Position numbers and translations under genes: made by a program. A stretch of 41,388 nt of DNA from Alphaproteobacteria bacterium. GTDB taxonomy: Bacteria > Pseudomonadota > Alphaproteobacteria > Bin65. A model generated the notes under the pieces. That model was not told the origin of the DNA. It saw nothing but the letters and a program-made list of their open reading frames with translations, and searched no databases. The stretch lies in contig JAJFFJ010000113.1 in assembly GCA_021776685.1 (NCBI GenBank), positions 1 to 41,388 of the forward strand, read 5' to 3'. Each line of letters begins with the position of its first letter. The stretch's first letter is position 1. Shown here piece after piece: positions 9,514 through 17,817 of this stretch.

Positions 9514-10754
9514 CCAGCTTTGCAATTTCCCTCGACCATATTCAGGCGGCGGCCAGGAAGCTGGAAGGCCAGGTGGCGCGCACGCCAACGCGCTACTCCC
9601 CCAAGCTGAGTGAGCTTCTGGGTGCGGAAATCTGGCTGAAGCTTGAGAACATGCAGTATGTCACCTCGTTCAAACAGCGGGGCGCCTACGTCAAGCTTTC
9701 CGAACTGAACGATGACGAACGCAAGCGCGGCGTGATCGCGGTATCCGCAGGCAATCATGCCCAGGGCGTCGCCTACAACGCGCAGAAGATGGAGGTGCCA
9801 GCCATAATCGTGATGCCCCAGACCACGCCTTTCACCAAGGTGCGCCAGACCCGGCGCTATGGGGCGGAAGTGGTGTTGGTGGAAGGCAACGACCTGGCGG
9901 CAGCGGCGCCCCATGCCGAGGCGTTGCAGGCGGAACGTGGCCTCACCTTTGTGCACCCCTACGATGATCCCGCGATCATGGCCGGCCAGGGCACGGTCGC
10001 GCTGGAAATGCTCGAGGACGGGCCGGCAAACCTCGACTATCTGGTTGTCCCAATCGGCGGCGGAGGATTGATCAGCGGCATGGCGATCGCCGCCAAGGCC
10101 CTCAACCCACAGATCGAAATCATTGGCGTCGAAGCCAAGCAATATCCTTCCGCCTACCAGGCGTTGCGGGGAATCGAGGCCACATCCGGCGGGGTGACAC
10201 TGGCGGAGGGCATCGCGGTAAAGCATCCGGGCGCCTTGACCCTGCCGGTGATCGACGCGCTGGTCCGGGACATCCTGCTGGTCGACGAATTGGCCATGGA
10301 GTCCGCCATCCGCACATTCATAGACCTGGAAAAAACCGTGGTCGAAGGCGCGGGCGCCGCGGCGCTGGCTGCCGTAGAAGCGAACCGCGAGCGCTTTCGC
10401 GGTCAAAAAGTTGGTATCGTGGTCAGCGGCGGCAGTATCGACTCCCGCTTGCTGTCGTCCGTGCTGTTACGGGGCCTGGTGCGGCGCGGCCAGCTGGTCC
10501 ATATCCGGGTCCATATCTCGGATGCGCCCGGGGTGCTGGCGCAGGTCGCCAGTCTGGTGGGCGAATGCGGCGGCAACATCGTCGATGTGGCCCATCAACG
10601 GCTGTTCCACAGCGTCCCGATCAAGATGACAGACCTCGACATGACCATCGAGACGCGCGGGCCCGAACATGTGGACGAGATCCTGCGCGCATTCCGCAAG
10701 GCCGGTTTCGAGGCTGCCCTGATCAGCCGCATCGAAGAAGGCGACCTGGCCTAG
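9510..10754 (+). CDS. ilvA: Threonine ammonia-lyase with C-terminal ACT domain
   Basis: PLP-dependent deaminase converting threonine to 2-oxobutanoate and ammonia, the first step to isoleucine or of threonine breakdown. The 414-aa protein has the PLP lysine in TSFKQRGA (Lys55), an asparagine motif SAGNHAQG (79-86), the phosphate-binding loop GGGGL (183-187) and a single ACT domain (about 330-405; HIRVHISDAPGVLAQV). The short form with one ACT domain differs from the long biosynthetic E. coli IlvA. Its ATG overlaps the acylase stop (ATGA). The 3' end is 3 bp from the convergent eipB stop, with no room for a separate terminator. Confidence 0.95.
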   Translation: MTSFAISLDHIQAAARKLEGQVARTPTRYSPKLSELLGAEIWLKLENMQYVTSFKQRGAYVKLSELNDDERKRGVIAVSAGNHAQGVAYNAQKMEVPAIIVMPQTTPFTKVRQTRRYGAEVVLVEGNDLAAAAPHAEALQAERGLTFVHPYDDPAIMAGQGTVALEMLEDGPANLDYLVVPIGGGGLISGMAIAAKALNPQIEIIGVEAKQYPSAYQALRGIEATSGGVTLAEGIAVKHPGALTLPVIDALVRDILLVDELAMESAIRTFIDLEKTVVEGAGAAALAAVEANRERFRGQKVGIVVSGGSIDSRLLSSVLLRGLVRRGQLVHIRVHISDAPGVLAQVASLVGECGGNIVDVAHQRLFHSVPIKMTDLDMTIETRGPEHVDEILRAFRKAGFEAALISRIEEGDLA

Positions 10755-10757
10755 ACT

Positions 10758-11549
10758 TTAGTTGGTCTTGCAGGTCTCCGGCTTCAGGGGCTTTGCCGAG
10801 ACCAATTTACCGCTCAGGCTGAGGCCGCCTACCTTCGCACGCATTATCAGCGTGACACCGTTACCGAGAACGATCTCGTCGAGGCCGGGCCGTCCGCCAC
10901 CTGACGAATCGCGCCTCGAAAAGGCTTGGCTCTGCACGCGATAGGCCTTGTCTACTCTCAGCGGCGCAGCGATTGCCGACAGCGGCGGGACCGGCGCTGA
11001 CGCGACCTTGTCCGACACCAGCATGACCTGGCCGCTGCTTTCGTGATCGAAGACCAGAGATGATCGACTGGTTTGGCCTTTGGCGATATCGACCAGGGTC
11101 CGCCTTACGTGACTGAGAGGGAAAATCGTCCCCTTTGGCAGATGAACGGTGCGCCGCCCCGTATTTTTGGTGACTGTCGCGGTTCCCACGCCATCGGCCG
11201 TGCGCTTGGCCACGACCTTGATTTCTTCGCGCATTTTGCCGGCAACCACCCGCGTGCGCGATTCATAGGTCAGGCCATCAAGGCTCTCAACTGCTGCCAG
11301 CCGCAGGGTCATGGATAGTTTCTGGCCACCGGCAGCGAAGGACATGGTCATGACCGTGAACAAGCGCCATGCGGTACACGTCCGCTCGACCTTTACGGTC
11401 GCCTTGCCACCGCCGCTCAGTTGCTGGCCACCAGCGCCACCGCGGATGGTCAGGTGATAGGTGGCCTCATGTGGGGCAAGGCTCTGGGCTGCCGCCGGCG
11501 CGGCAACAAGAACCATCAGGACAAGTGATGGGGCGGCAACGCGGCTCAT
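10758..11549 (-). CDS. eipB: Cell envelope integrity protein EipB (DUF1849), soluble periplasmic copy
   Basis: A 263-aa exported protein of the EipB/DUF1849 family, a periplasmic beta-spiral protein needed for envelope integrity in Brucella. Signal peptide to about residue 22 (AAAQ). The mature start LAPHEATYHL, the core motif LPKGTIFP (137-144) and the two cysteines expected to form the family disulfide (Cys58 and Cys260) are all present. I prefer the ATG at 11549 (MSRVAAP) because AAGG lies nine bases before it; an ATG three codons upstream directly abuts that AAGG. It lies downstream of a second EipB-like gene on the same strand (gap 108 bp), so the two form a tandem pair. Confidence 0.88.
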   Translation of the reverse strand: MSRVAAPSLVLMVLVAAPAAAQSLAPHEATYHLTIRGGAGGQQLSGGGKATVKVERTCTAWRLFTVMTMSFAAGGQKLSMTLRLAAVESLDGLTYESRTRVVAGKMREEIKVVAKRTADGVGTATVTKNTGRRTVHLPKGTIFPLSHVRRTLVDIAKGQTSRSSLVFDHESSGQVMLVSDKVASAPVPPLSAIAAPLRVDKAYRVQSQAFSRRDSSGGGRPGLDEIVLGNGVTLIMRAKVGGLSLSGKLVSAKPLKPETCKTN

Positions 11550-11657
11550 GGGGGGCATCCTTGCGGGTGGCAGTCAGGTTGGGTACGCAGCGCGTTCGAA
11601 CTTGGTGCCAGGGGAATTTGATGCCTGTGCAGGAAGATTTCCAGTCGGATCCGGAAA

Positions 11658-12836
11658 TCAGCGCTTGGCCTTGTTTTTCTCCCGGCAAGGCCCGGTCGGG
11701 ACGACGCGGGCTCCGGCCAATGTCGATACCACCTGCATGTCGCCAACGTCCATCCTGGTCCAAAACGTAACGCCCTTGGCGTTGATGGCGATGGACGCGC
11801 GGAAGAGGCGCTCACGGTCCTGCGAGGCGCTGTCGTGATAGGCATAGTCAATCTGCCATATCCTATTTGACTGCAGCCGCTCGGGCATGCGTACGCCCGG
11901 CACTCCCTTGCGCATCTTGCGACGCGCCTCCTCGTTAAAGGGGGTGATGACGGCTCTTACCTTCAACAATAGATTTGGCGAAGATTTGCCGTAGGCTGTC
12001 GCGAGATACTCGCGCTTGCCCGCCGACGCGGCGGCAATCAACTGCTTCAGGTAGGCAACCGGAAAAATCGTCCCCTTTGGCAACGACAGAAGCGTTCGCG
12101 CGTCACCATTATCGGCGAATGCCTCTCCTGGCCCGTCAGGCGCAGTCTTCGCGACCGCTTTGGTGATCGTCGACGTGCCGAACTGATGCCACCTGTAGTC
12201 AATGGCATAGCGTCTGCCATCCACTGATTCCTTGTGAACGATCATGATTGAGACCGGGTCCGGTCCGTCTTCTGCGAGGCCTTTGTATCGATAGCCGGAT
12301 TGAAAGGTCCACGTGCCGCAATAGAGCATGTAACGAAGCTCTGCCGTACCTTTCATGATTGCCGGGGCTTTCGAGCGACCCACAGGAAAGGCTTCAACCC
12401 GGTATGTCGCGTCGTGAGGCACCAATTCCCCAGGCGACTGCACTACCACTTTGGGCTGACCTTTCACGGCAACACCAGGTGTCGTGGTACTTCCTTTAGA
12501 AGTTGTTTTGCCCGCCGCTTTGATTGGCTTGGCCGGCGCTTTGCCGTTGCGCTGGACGACGCTGGGAACAGTGCCAGGCTTCCCGGCATTATCGACGCTG
12601 GCTGCCGTCCGGATGACACCCGAATTCGGGCGCGGCTGGCGCTTTGCAGCGGCTTTTCCAGGTGCATTGACCTTGACGGCAGCCTTGCCGGCCGGCGCTT
12701 TGGCATCGGGTTTCATCATGTAGTAGCCCGCGGCGCCCACAAGCGCCACAAAGCCAATGGCCTGGAGCAATGTACGCTTGGACGGCTTGGAGCTCCGCTC
12801 TGGCCGGGCAACTTTGATTCTTGGGCGTTTCAGCAT
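11658..12836 (-). CDS. EipB-like (DUF1849) protein with N-terminal membrane anchor and Ala/Lys/Pro-rich linker
   Basis: A 392-aa protein: a basic N-terminus, one TM helix (about 22-41), a low-complexity linker rich in Ala, Lys, Pro and Gly (about 43-130), then an EipB-like domain. The domain shows LVPHDATYRV (138-147), LPKGTIFP (252-259) and cysteines at 173 and 384. The distance from the first Cys to LPKGTIFP is 79 residues, the same as in the adjacent EipB. The layout implies an inner-membrane-tethered domain that reaches into the periplasm, while the neighbour is free. AAGGA seven bases before the ATG supports the start. The aspS gene ends 48 bp upstream on the same strand. Role in envelope integrity is inferred from the family. 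Confidence 0.8.
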   Translation of the reverse strand: MLKRPRIKVARPERSSKPSKRTLLQAIGFVALVGAAGYYMMKPDAKAPAGKAAVKVNAPGKAAAKRQPRPNSGVIRTAASVDNAGKPGTVPSVVQRNGKAPAKPIKAAGKTTSKGSTTTPGVAVKGQPKVVVQSPGELVPHDATYRVEAFPVGRSKAPAIMKGTAELRYMLYCGTWTFQSGYRYKGLAEDGPDPVSIMIVHKESVDGRRYAIDYRWHQFGTSTITKAVAKTAPDGPGEAFADNGDARTLLSLPKGTIFPVAYLKQLIAAASAGKREYLATAYGKSSPNLLLKVRAVITPFNEEARRKMRKGVPGVRMPERLQSNRIWQIDYAYHDSASQDRERLFRASIAINAKGVTFWTRMDVGDMQVVSTLAGARVVPTGPCREKNKAKR

Positions 12837-12884
12837 GGCAATATCCTTTGAGACAGAATACCGCCTGGAGGGTTAACGGCTCGT

Positions 12885-14672
12885 TTAGGCCGGATCCTCC
12901 TGGGGGTCCGGCAAGCCGTGGTGGCGCAGATACAATTCCTGCAAACGCGCGTCCGGTACGTTCGCCGGCGCGCCCATCATCAAATCCTGCGCCTGCTGGT
13001 TCATGGGGAAGGCGATAACTTCCCGGATATTTGGCTCGTCCGCCAGCAGCATGACGATCCGGTCAATGCCCGGCGCAGAGCCGCCATGGGGCGGCGCGCC
13101 GAACTTCAGCGCGTTCAGCATGCCGGAAAATTCCCGCTCAAGATCTTCGGGGCCATAGCCGGCAATCTCGAAGGCCTTGTACATGATCTCCGGGCGATGA
13201 TTCCGTATCGCACCGGAACTGAGTTCAACGCCGTTGCAAACGATGTCGTACTGCCAGGCCTTGATGGTCAGCGGGTCGTCATTCTCCAGCGCCTCCAGCC
13301 CGCCCTGGGGCATGGAGAAGGGATTGTGGCTGAAGTCCATCTTGCCGGTGTCATCCAGCTCGAACATGGGGAAATCGACGATCCAGCAGAAGCGGAAGAC
13401 ATCCTTTTCCAAAAGATCGAGTTCATCGCCCAACCGGGTGCGCACGGTGCCGGAAAATTCGGCTGCATCCCCGGGCATATCGCAGGCAAAGAAGACGGCA
13501 TCGCCGTCAGAGACGCCGGCCGCGGCGGCGATCTCAGCGGTTTTCTCTGCGCCCAGATTGTTGGCGATCGGTCCGGCACCCTCACCGTCGCGCCAGAAGA
13601 TGTAACCCAGACCCGGCTTGCCCATGTCCTTCTGGGCCCAGCTGTTCATCCGGTCGCAAAATGCGCGGGAACCTGCGCCTGGTCCCGGAATAGCACGCAC
13701 GATGGCGCCTTTTTCAATCAGACCGGCAAAGATCTTGAAGCCAGAGCCGCGGAATGTCTCGGTCACATCGACAATTTCGATGGGATTGCGCAGATCCGGC
13801 TTATCTGAGCCATATTTCAGCATCGCGTCATCGAAGGGAATTCGCGGGAACGGCGCTGGCGTCACGGCCCGCTCGCCGCCAAATTCCTCGAACACCCCAT
13901 GCAACACTGGCTCAATGGCTTCAAAAACATCGTCCTGGGTGACAAAGCTCATCTCAAAGTCGAGCTGGTAGAATTCACCAGGTGAGCGGTCGGCGCGGGC
14001 ATCCTCGTCGCGGAAGCAGGGCGCGATCTGAAAATATTTGTCGAAGCCCGCCATCATCAACAGCTGCTTGAACATCTGCGGTGCCTGGGGCAGCGCATAA
14101 AATGTGCCGGGATGGAGGCGCGACGGCACCAGATAGTCGCGCGCGCCTTCGGGTGAACTGGCCGTCAGGATGGGGGTCTGGAACTCCCGGAAACCCTGGT
14201 CGATCATACGGCGGCGGATCGATGAAATTACATCGGAGCGAAGCGCGATGTTGCGCTGCATCTTCTCCCGACGCAGGTCCAAATAGCGGTGGCGGAGACG
14301 CACATCCTCGCCATAGTCGGTCTCGCTGTTAACCTGCAATGGCAGTGGATCAGCGGCACTTTCGATCTTGGCGCTCTCCACCCGTACTTCCACCTCGCCG
14401 GTAGGCAACGTCGTGTTGATGGTGTCATCGCTACGATTATCGACCTTGCCGGTAACGGTCAGCACGCTCTCCAGCTTGACCTCTTCCAGGATCTTGAATG
14501 ACGGCGCGTCCGTCTCCACCACGCATTGGGTGAGGCCGAAATGGTCGCGCAGGTCGACGAACAGCAGATTGCCATGATCGCGCTTGCGATGGACCCAGCC
14601 CGACAGGCGGACTTCCTGGTCAGATTGGTCGAGCCGCAGCTCGCCACAGGTGTGGGTTCTGAATGGATGCAT
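12885..14672 (-). CDS. aspS: Aspartyl-tRNA synthetase, bacterial type, probably non-discriminating
   Basis: A 595-aa class II synthetase charging tRNA(Asp). It has the OB-fold anticodon domain (about 1-110), class II motif 2 ([19 protein letters not shown] region), the bacterial GAD insertion, and motif 3 (GIDRIVMLL). In the anticodon domain it reads [10 protein letters not shown] (29-38): His33 sits where discriminating E. coli AspRS has Leu and where the non-discriminating Pseudomonas enzyme has His. This suggests it also aspartylates tRNA(Asn), which would require GatCAB; the window holds neither gatCAB nor asnS. I chose the ATG at 14672 ([12 protein letters not shown]), the conserved family start; the frame open to 14762 adds residues with no similarity. 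No strong ribosome binding site is visible. Confidence 0.97.
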   Translation of the reverse strand: MHPFRTHTCGELRLDQSDQEVRLSGWVHRKRDHGNLLFVDLRDHFGLTQCVVETDAPSFKILEEVKLESVLTVTGKVDNRSDDTINTTLPTGEVEVRVESAKIESAADPLPLQVNSETDYGEDVRLRHRYLDLRREKMQRNIALRSDVISSIRRRMIDQGFREFQTPILTASSPEGARDYLVPSRLHPGTFYALPQAPQMFKQLLMMAGFDKYFQIAPCFRDEDARADRSPGEFYQLDFEMSFVTQDDVFEAIEPVLHGVFEEFGGERAVTPAPFPRIPFDDAMLKYGSDKPDLRNPIEIVDVTETFRGSGFKIFAGLIEKGAIVRAIPGPGAGSRAFCDRMNSWAQKDMGKPGLGYIFWRDGEGAGPIANNLGAEKTAEIAAAAGVSDGDAVFFACDMPGDAAEFSGTVRTRLGDELDLLEKDVFRFCWIVDFPMFELDDTGKMDFSHNPFSMPQGGLEALENDDPLTIKAWQYDIVCNGVELSSGAIRNHRPEIMYKAFEIAGYGPEDLEREFSGMLNALKFGAPPHGGSAPGIDRIVMLLADEPNIREVIAFPMNQQAQDLMMGAPANVPDARLQELYLRHHGLPDPQEDPA

Positions 14673-14809
14673 GAAATGGGACCGTCGATGGTTCGAACCG
14701 GCGCGACAGCTTGGGCTGCGGGACGCCTGCAGGTGGACCTTGAAGCCATTTGAGGCAGCCACTTGTCAAGCTGTGGCTGGAATTGCGCGACTATTCACCC
14801 TGTCGCGCC

Positions 14810-15403
14810 CTATAGAACCAGCGTTACCGCAAGCGACACAAGCAGCAGAATCGCGAAAAGGATATTGATGATCCGATTGGCACGGGGCTGACGAAAAAAT
14901 CGCGTCAGGGTCGCGCCGCCAAACAGCCAGCTAACATTGACGATGGTGATGATGATCAGCAGGCACGCAAATTTTAGAGCAATGTCGAGGTCCAGCCGGC
15001 CCGGTACCAACACAAAGCCGGAAAACACCGCCGCCATGGCCGCGTAGGCCTTCGGATTGACCAAGGACAGGAACACCCCGCCATAAAATGATGGGTGTTG
15101 CCCGCGGTCTGCGCCATCCGCCAGCGGTGGGGCCGTCGCGATGCGCCAGGCCAGATAAATGAAATAGGCGGCGGCGACGGCAAGGATGATCTCCTCCGCA
15201 TAGGGCAGCGCCAGGAGAATTCCGGAGACACCGGTGGCGGTAATCACCATGACGCCCCCCATCCCGACGATCAGGCCGACCAGAAAGGCAGCACCGCGCC
15301 GGGGGCCGAATGCGGCGCCCGTGGCGGCCAGGCTGAGCGTATTGGGGCCGGGGCTGCCGGTCAGCGCGAAGGCCGCCAGAATAAAGGGCAATAGATGTTC
15401 CAT
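14810..15403 (-). CDS. LysE/RhtB family amino-acid exporter
   Basis: A 197-aa integral membrane protein with about six TM helices. The family signature near the N-terminus, TGSPGPNTLSLAATGAAFG (15-33), and SLVNPKAYAAM (about 113-123) mark it as LysE/RhtB, a family exporting amino acids such as lysine, homoserine or threonine. Length is typical. It follows the BASS-type transporter gene on the same strand with a 28-bp gap, so the two may be one transcript. Substrate is unknown. The threonine ammonia-lyase 4 kb away is not obviously co-regulated. Confidence 0.93.
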   Translation of the reverse strand: MEHLLPFILAAFALTGSPGPNTLSLAATGAAFGPRRGAAFLVGLIVGMGGVMVITATGVSGILLALPYAEEIILAVAAAYFIYLAWRIATAPPLADGADRGQHPSFYGGVFLSLVNPKAYAAMAAVFSGFVLVPGRLDLDIALKFACLLIIITIVNVSWLFGGATLTRFFRQPRANRIINILFAILLLVSLAVTLVL

Positions 15404-15431
15404 GGCACCGGGGAACCAGTGGGTCAGTCGG

Positions 15432-16292
15432 CTAGGCAGGCCTGCGGCCGGCCACCATCATATAGATACCGCCGGTCGCAAACATGATGATGCTGTAGAT
15501 ACCGGCGGGAATCATCATCGCCGGTTGCTGCAAGAGCGTCCCGGCCACCACGATGGCGAGTGTGCCATTCTGTAGACCACATTCCAGCACGATGGCCCGC
15601 CGTTGCTTCCCTCCCAAGCGGAAGAAGACCGCCAGCCCAAATGCCAGCGACATCATCACCAGATTCAGCACCAGCATGGCCGGCCCAACCTGGCGAAAAT
15701 AGTCGGCCAGATTGGCGCGCTCTGCATAGATCGCCCAGGCAACAATCAGCACAAACAGGATGGTGGCAATGACCCGCCCCAGCCGCTCGAACCTAGCGGC
15801 GAAGCCGGGCCAAAACCCACGCACGGCCATGCCGATCGCCACGGGCACGACGGTGATGACAAATATGCCGGCGACGGTCGTGAAGACCGAAAAATCCGGG
15901 GCGGCCGACGCCATCTTCCAGGCGATGGCGGATCCGACGATAAAGGGCAGCGTGACGACGCTCAGCAGGCTGATGACCGCGGTCAAGGTCACCGAAAGTG
16001 CCGTGTCTCCCTTGGCCAGATAGGTCATCAGGTTTGAGGTGACGCCGCCGGGACAGGCTGCCAACAGCATGACCCCCACGGCCAGCGCTGGCGCCATGGG
16101 CCAGACAAACACCAGCAACAGCGCCACAGCCGGCAACAAAATCACCTGACTGAATGCCCCCACCATAAAGTCCCGCGGCTGCACGGCGACGCGCCGAAAG
16201 TCCGCCAGCGCAAGAGACAGGCCCAGGGTGAACATGATGAAGGCCAGCGACACCGGCAGCAATATCTGGGTGATGAAACTGGCTTCTGGCAT
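15432..16292 (-). CDS. Bile acid:sodium symporter (BASS) family transporter
   Basis: A 286-aa membrane protein with about 9-10 hydrophobic helices. Two unwound-helix motifs of the family are visible: ACPGGVTSNLMTYLAKGD (79-96) and ECGLQNGTLA (about 237-246), whose Glu and Asn/Gln residues line the sodium sites in structures of relatives. BASS proteins in bacteria carry organic acids or sterol-like anions with Na+; the substrate here is not deducible. It is divergent from the adenylate cyclase gene and probably first in a unit with the LysE-type exporter. Confidence 0.93.
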   Translation of the reverse strand: MPEASFITQILLPVSLAFIMFTLGLSLALADFRRVAVQPRDFMVGAFSQVILLPAVALLLVFVWPMAPALAVGVMLLAACPGGVTSNLMTYLAKGDTALSVTLTAVISLLSVVTLPFIVGSAIAWKMASAAPDFSVFTTVAGIFVITVVPVAIGMAVRGFWPGFAARFERLGRVIATILFVLIVAWAIYAERANLADYFRQVGPAMLVLNLVMMSLAFGLAVFFRLGGKQRRAIVLECGLQNGTLAIVVAGTLLQQPAMMIPAGIYSIIMFATGGIYMMVAGRRPA

Positions 16293-16391
16293 GACGTTCT
16301 TCTCCTGGTGCAGGGCATCACTGTGGCCAATATGGCGGTGGTGTGCCAGTTATCTCTGCACCTTTCAGTATGCTCGACCAGGGACGAATCG

Positions 16392-17765
16392 ATGACCTCT
16401 TCCGCCACCAATCCGGAAACAGGAAAGGGTCAAACGGACCCTGTCACGGGGGCTCCGGGCGCAGATACGATGGCCCGCCTGTCTGACGCCTTCGCCACTG
16501 AGGAACTGGCGTCACTTCGACTTCTCATGTTTGTGCGCATTGCTGTGTCGGCGGCCATCATTGTTTTTTTGCTGATTAATTTTCCCTCCGCGGGCGGCGC
16601 CTACTGGTCGATCATGACGGCGGTTTTCGGTGCATTCGGCGTCATCCAATATGTCATCCGGCGCGCAGGCACCAGCGCTCCCTGGCATAAATACGCCTGG
16701 ATATTCTTCGATCTGGCGCTGGTTAGTTTCATTATCCTGGGCGGAAATCCGTGGTTGCCAGAAGCGTTTCCACCTCAGGAGCAATTGCGCTTTCCCAACT
16801 TTGATTTTCTCTATGTGGTGGTGGCGGTGTTGTCACTTAGCTACACACCGCGTGCGGTTGCGTGGATGGGGGTGTCGGCGGTGCTGTGTTGGGGCGCCGG
16901 GTTTCTCTGGATTCTGTCACAGCCAGAAACGATCACCTCCTACGACATTCCCGGCTATGATAATCTGCCCGTTCTGAAGAGGGTCGAACTCTCCAACCAG
17001 GTGACCTTCGTCAACTTATCGGCCCGCATACAGGAATTCTTCCTGATGCTGGTTTTCGCAGGCACCCTTGCGGCCGGCGTTTGGCGGTCGCGGCGGCTTC
17101 TGCAGCGGCAGGTCGTGGCCGAGCGGGCGCGCACCAATCTCTCCCGATACTTCTCACCGGCCATCGTGGACGAGATTCTCAACGAAGACATGGGCGTCAC
17201 TGAGGGGCGAACTCAAAAAGCCGCGGTGCTCTTTGCAGATATTGTCGGGTTCACACGGCTGTCGGAAAAGCTGCCGCCTGCCGACGTCATGACCCTGCTG
17301 CGTGAATTTCATGGCCGCATGGGCGCCGCCATCTTCGACCACAAAGGCACCATCGATAAATATATCGGCGACGAGGTCATGGCCACATTCGGGACACCCA
17401 TTACCGGCCCCGACGACGCCGCCAATGCGATTGCCTGCGCCCGCACCATGCGTGGCGCCCTGGCTGACTGGAACCGGGACCGTGCCGAGACGGGTGCGCC
17501 GCCCGTGGATGTGGGTATTGGCGTTGATTTTGGCGATGTGGTCATCGGCAATATGGGTGACGAACGCCGGCTGGAGTTCGCGGTGATCGGCGATACCGTC
17601 AATGTCGCCTCGCGCCTGCAGTCACTGACCAGAGAGCGCGATGCCGCAGTCTTGGTGTCGGGCGATGTTGTCGAGGCTGCAGGAACACCAACGGGTCTAA
17701 CCCAAATTGGCGCCACCGCAATTCGCGGGCGCGACGGGGAGGTCAGCCTGTGGACAGTGTCTTAG
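16392..17765 (+). CDS. Membrane-bound class III adenylate cyclase
   Basis: A 457-aa protein that should make cAMP from ATP. An N-terminal membrane domain has about six hydrophobic helices (roughly 46-65, 70-90, 101-118, 138-153, 156-175, 213-232), with no recognised sensor domain. A linker with LSRYFSPAIVDEIL (250-263) leads to the cyclase domain. Metal aspartates are in FADIVGFT (Asp283) and YIGDEVM (Asp327). Lys323 and Asp401 (IGDTVN) are the adenine-specifying pair, and Asn405 and Arg409 (NVASR) are transition-state residues, so all catalytic positions are intact. The ATG at 16392 has AGGGA upstream; the frame open to 16308 adds unlikely residues. RNase D follows 52 bp downstream. Confidence 0.95.
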   Translation: MTSSATNPETGKGQTDPVTGAPGADTMARLSDAFATEELASLRLLMFVRIAVSAAIIVFLLINFPSAGGAYWSIMTAVFGAFGVIQYVIRRAGTSAPWHKYAWIFFDLALVSFIILGGNPWLPEAFPPQEQLRFPNFDFLYVVVAVLSLSYTPRAVAWMGVSAVLCWGAGFLWILSQPETITSYDIPGYDNLPVLKRVELSNQVTFVNLSARIQEFFLMLVFAGTLAAGVWRSRRLLQRQVVAERARTNLSRYFSPAIVDEILNEDMGVTEGRTQKAAVLFADIVGFTRLSEKLPPADVMTLLREFHGRMGAAIFDHKGTIDKYIGDEVMATFGTPITGPDDAANAIACARTMRGALADWNRDRAETGAPPVDVGIGVDFGDVVIGNMGDERRLEFAVIGDTVNVASRLQSLTRERDAAVLVSGDVVEAAGTPTGLTQIGATAIRGRDGEVSLWTVS

Positions 17766-17817
17766 GCTCGGGCCTCGCGGCCAAGCGCCGCTTCCGTCTG
17801 CTGGCTGAACGGGCTAT

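Noticed and set aside
9378-10406. 342-aa minus-strand frame over the threonine ammonia-lyase gene
   Set aside because: It lies over a gene with all PLP motifs and overlaps the acylase end; composition and lack of motifs mark it as a shadow.
12918-13808. 296-aa plus-strand frame within aspS
   Set aside because: It is antisense to the catalytic core of AspRS and shows no recognisable domain.
14670-14760. A T-loop-like GGTTCGAACC just upstream of aspS suggesting a tRNA
   Set aside because: The flanking bases cannot form a 5-bp T stem or a 7-bp acceptor stem on either strand, and no anticodon or D arm is found.
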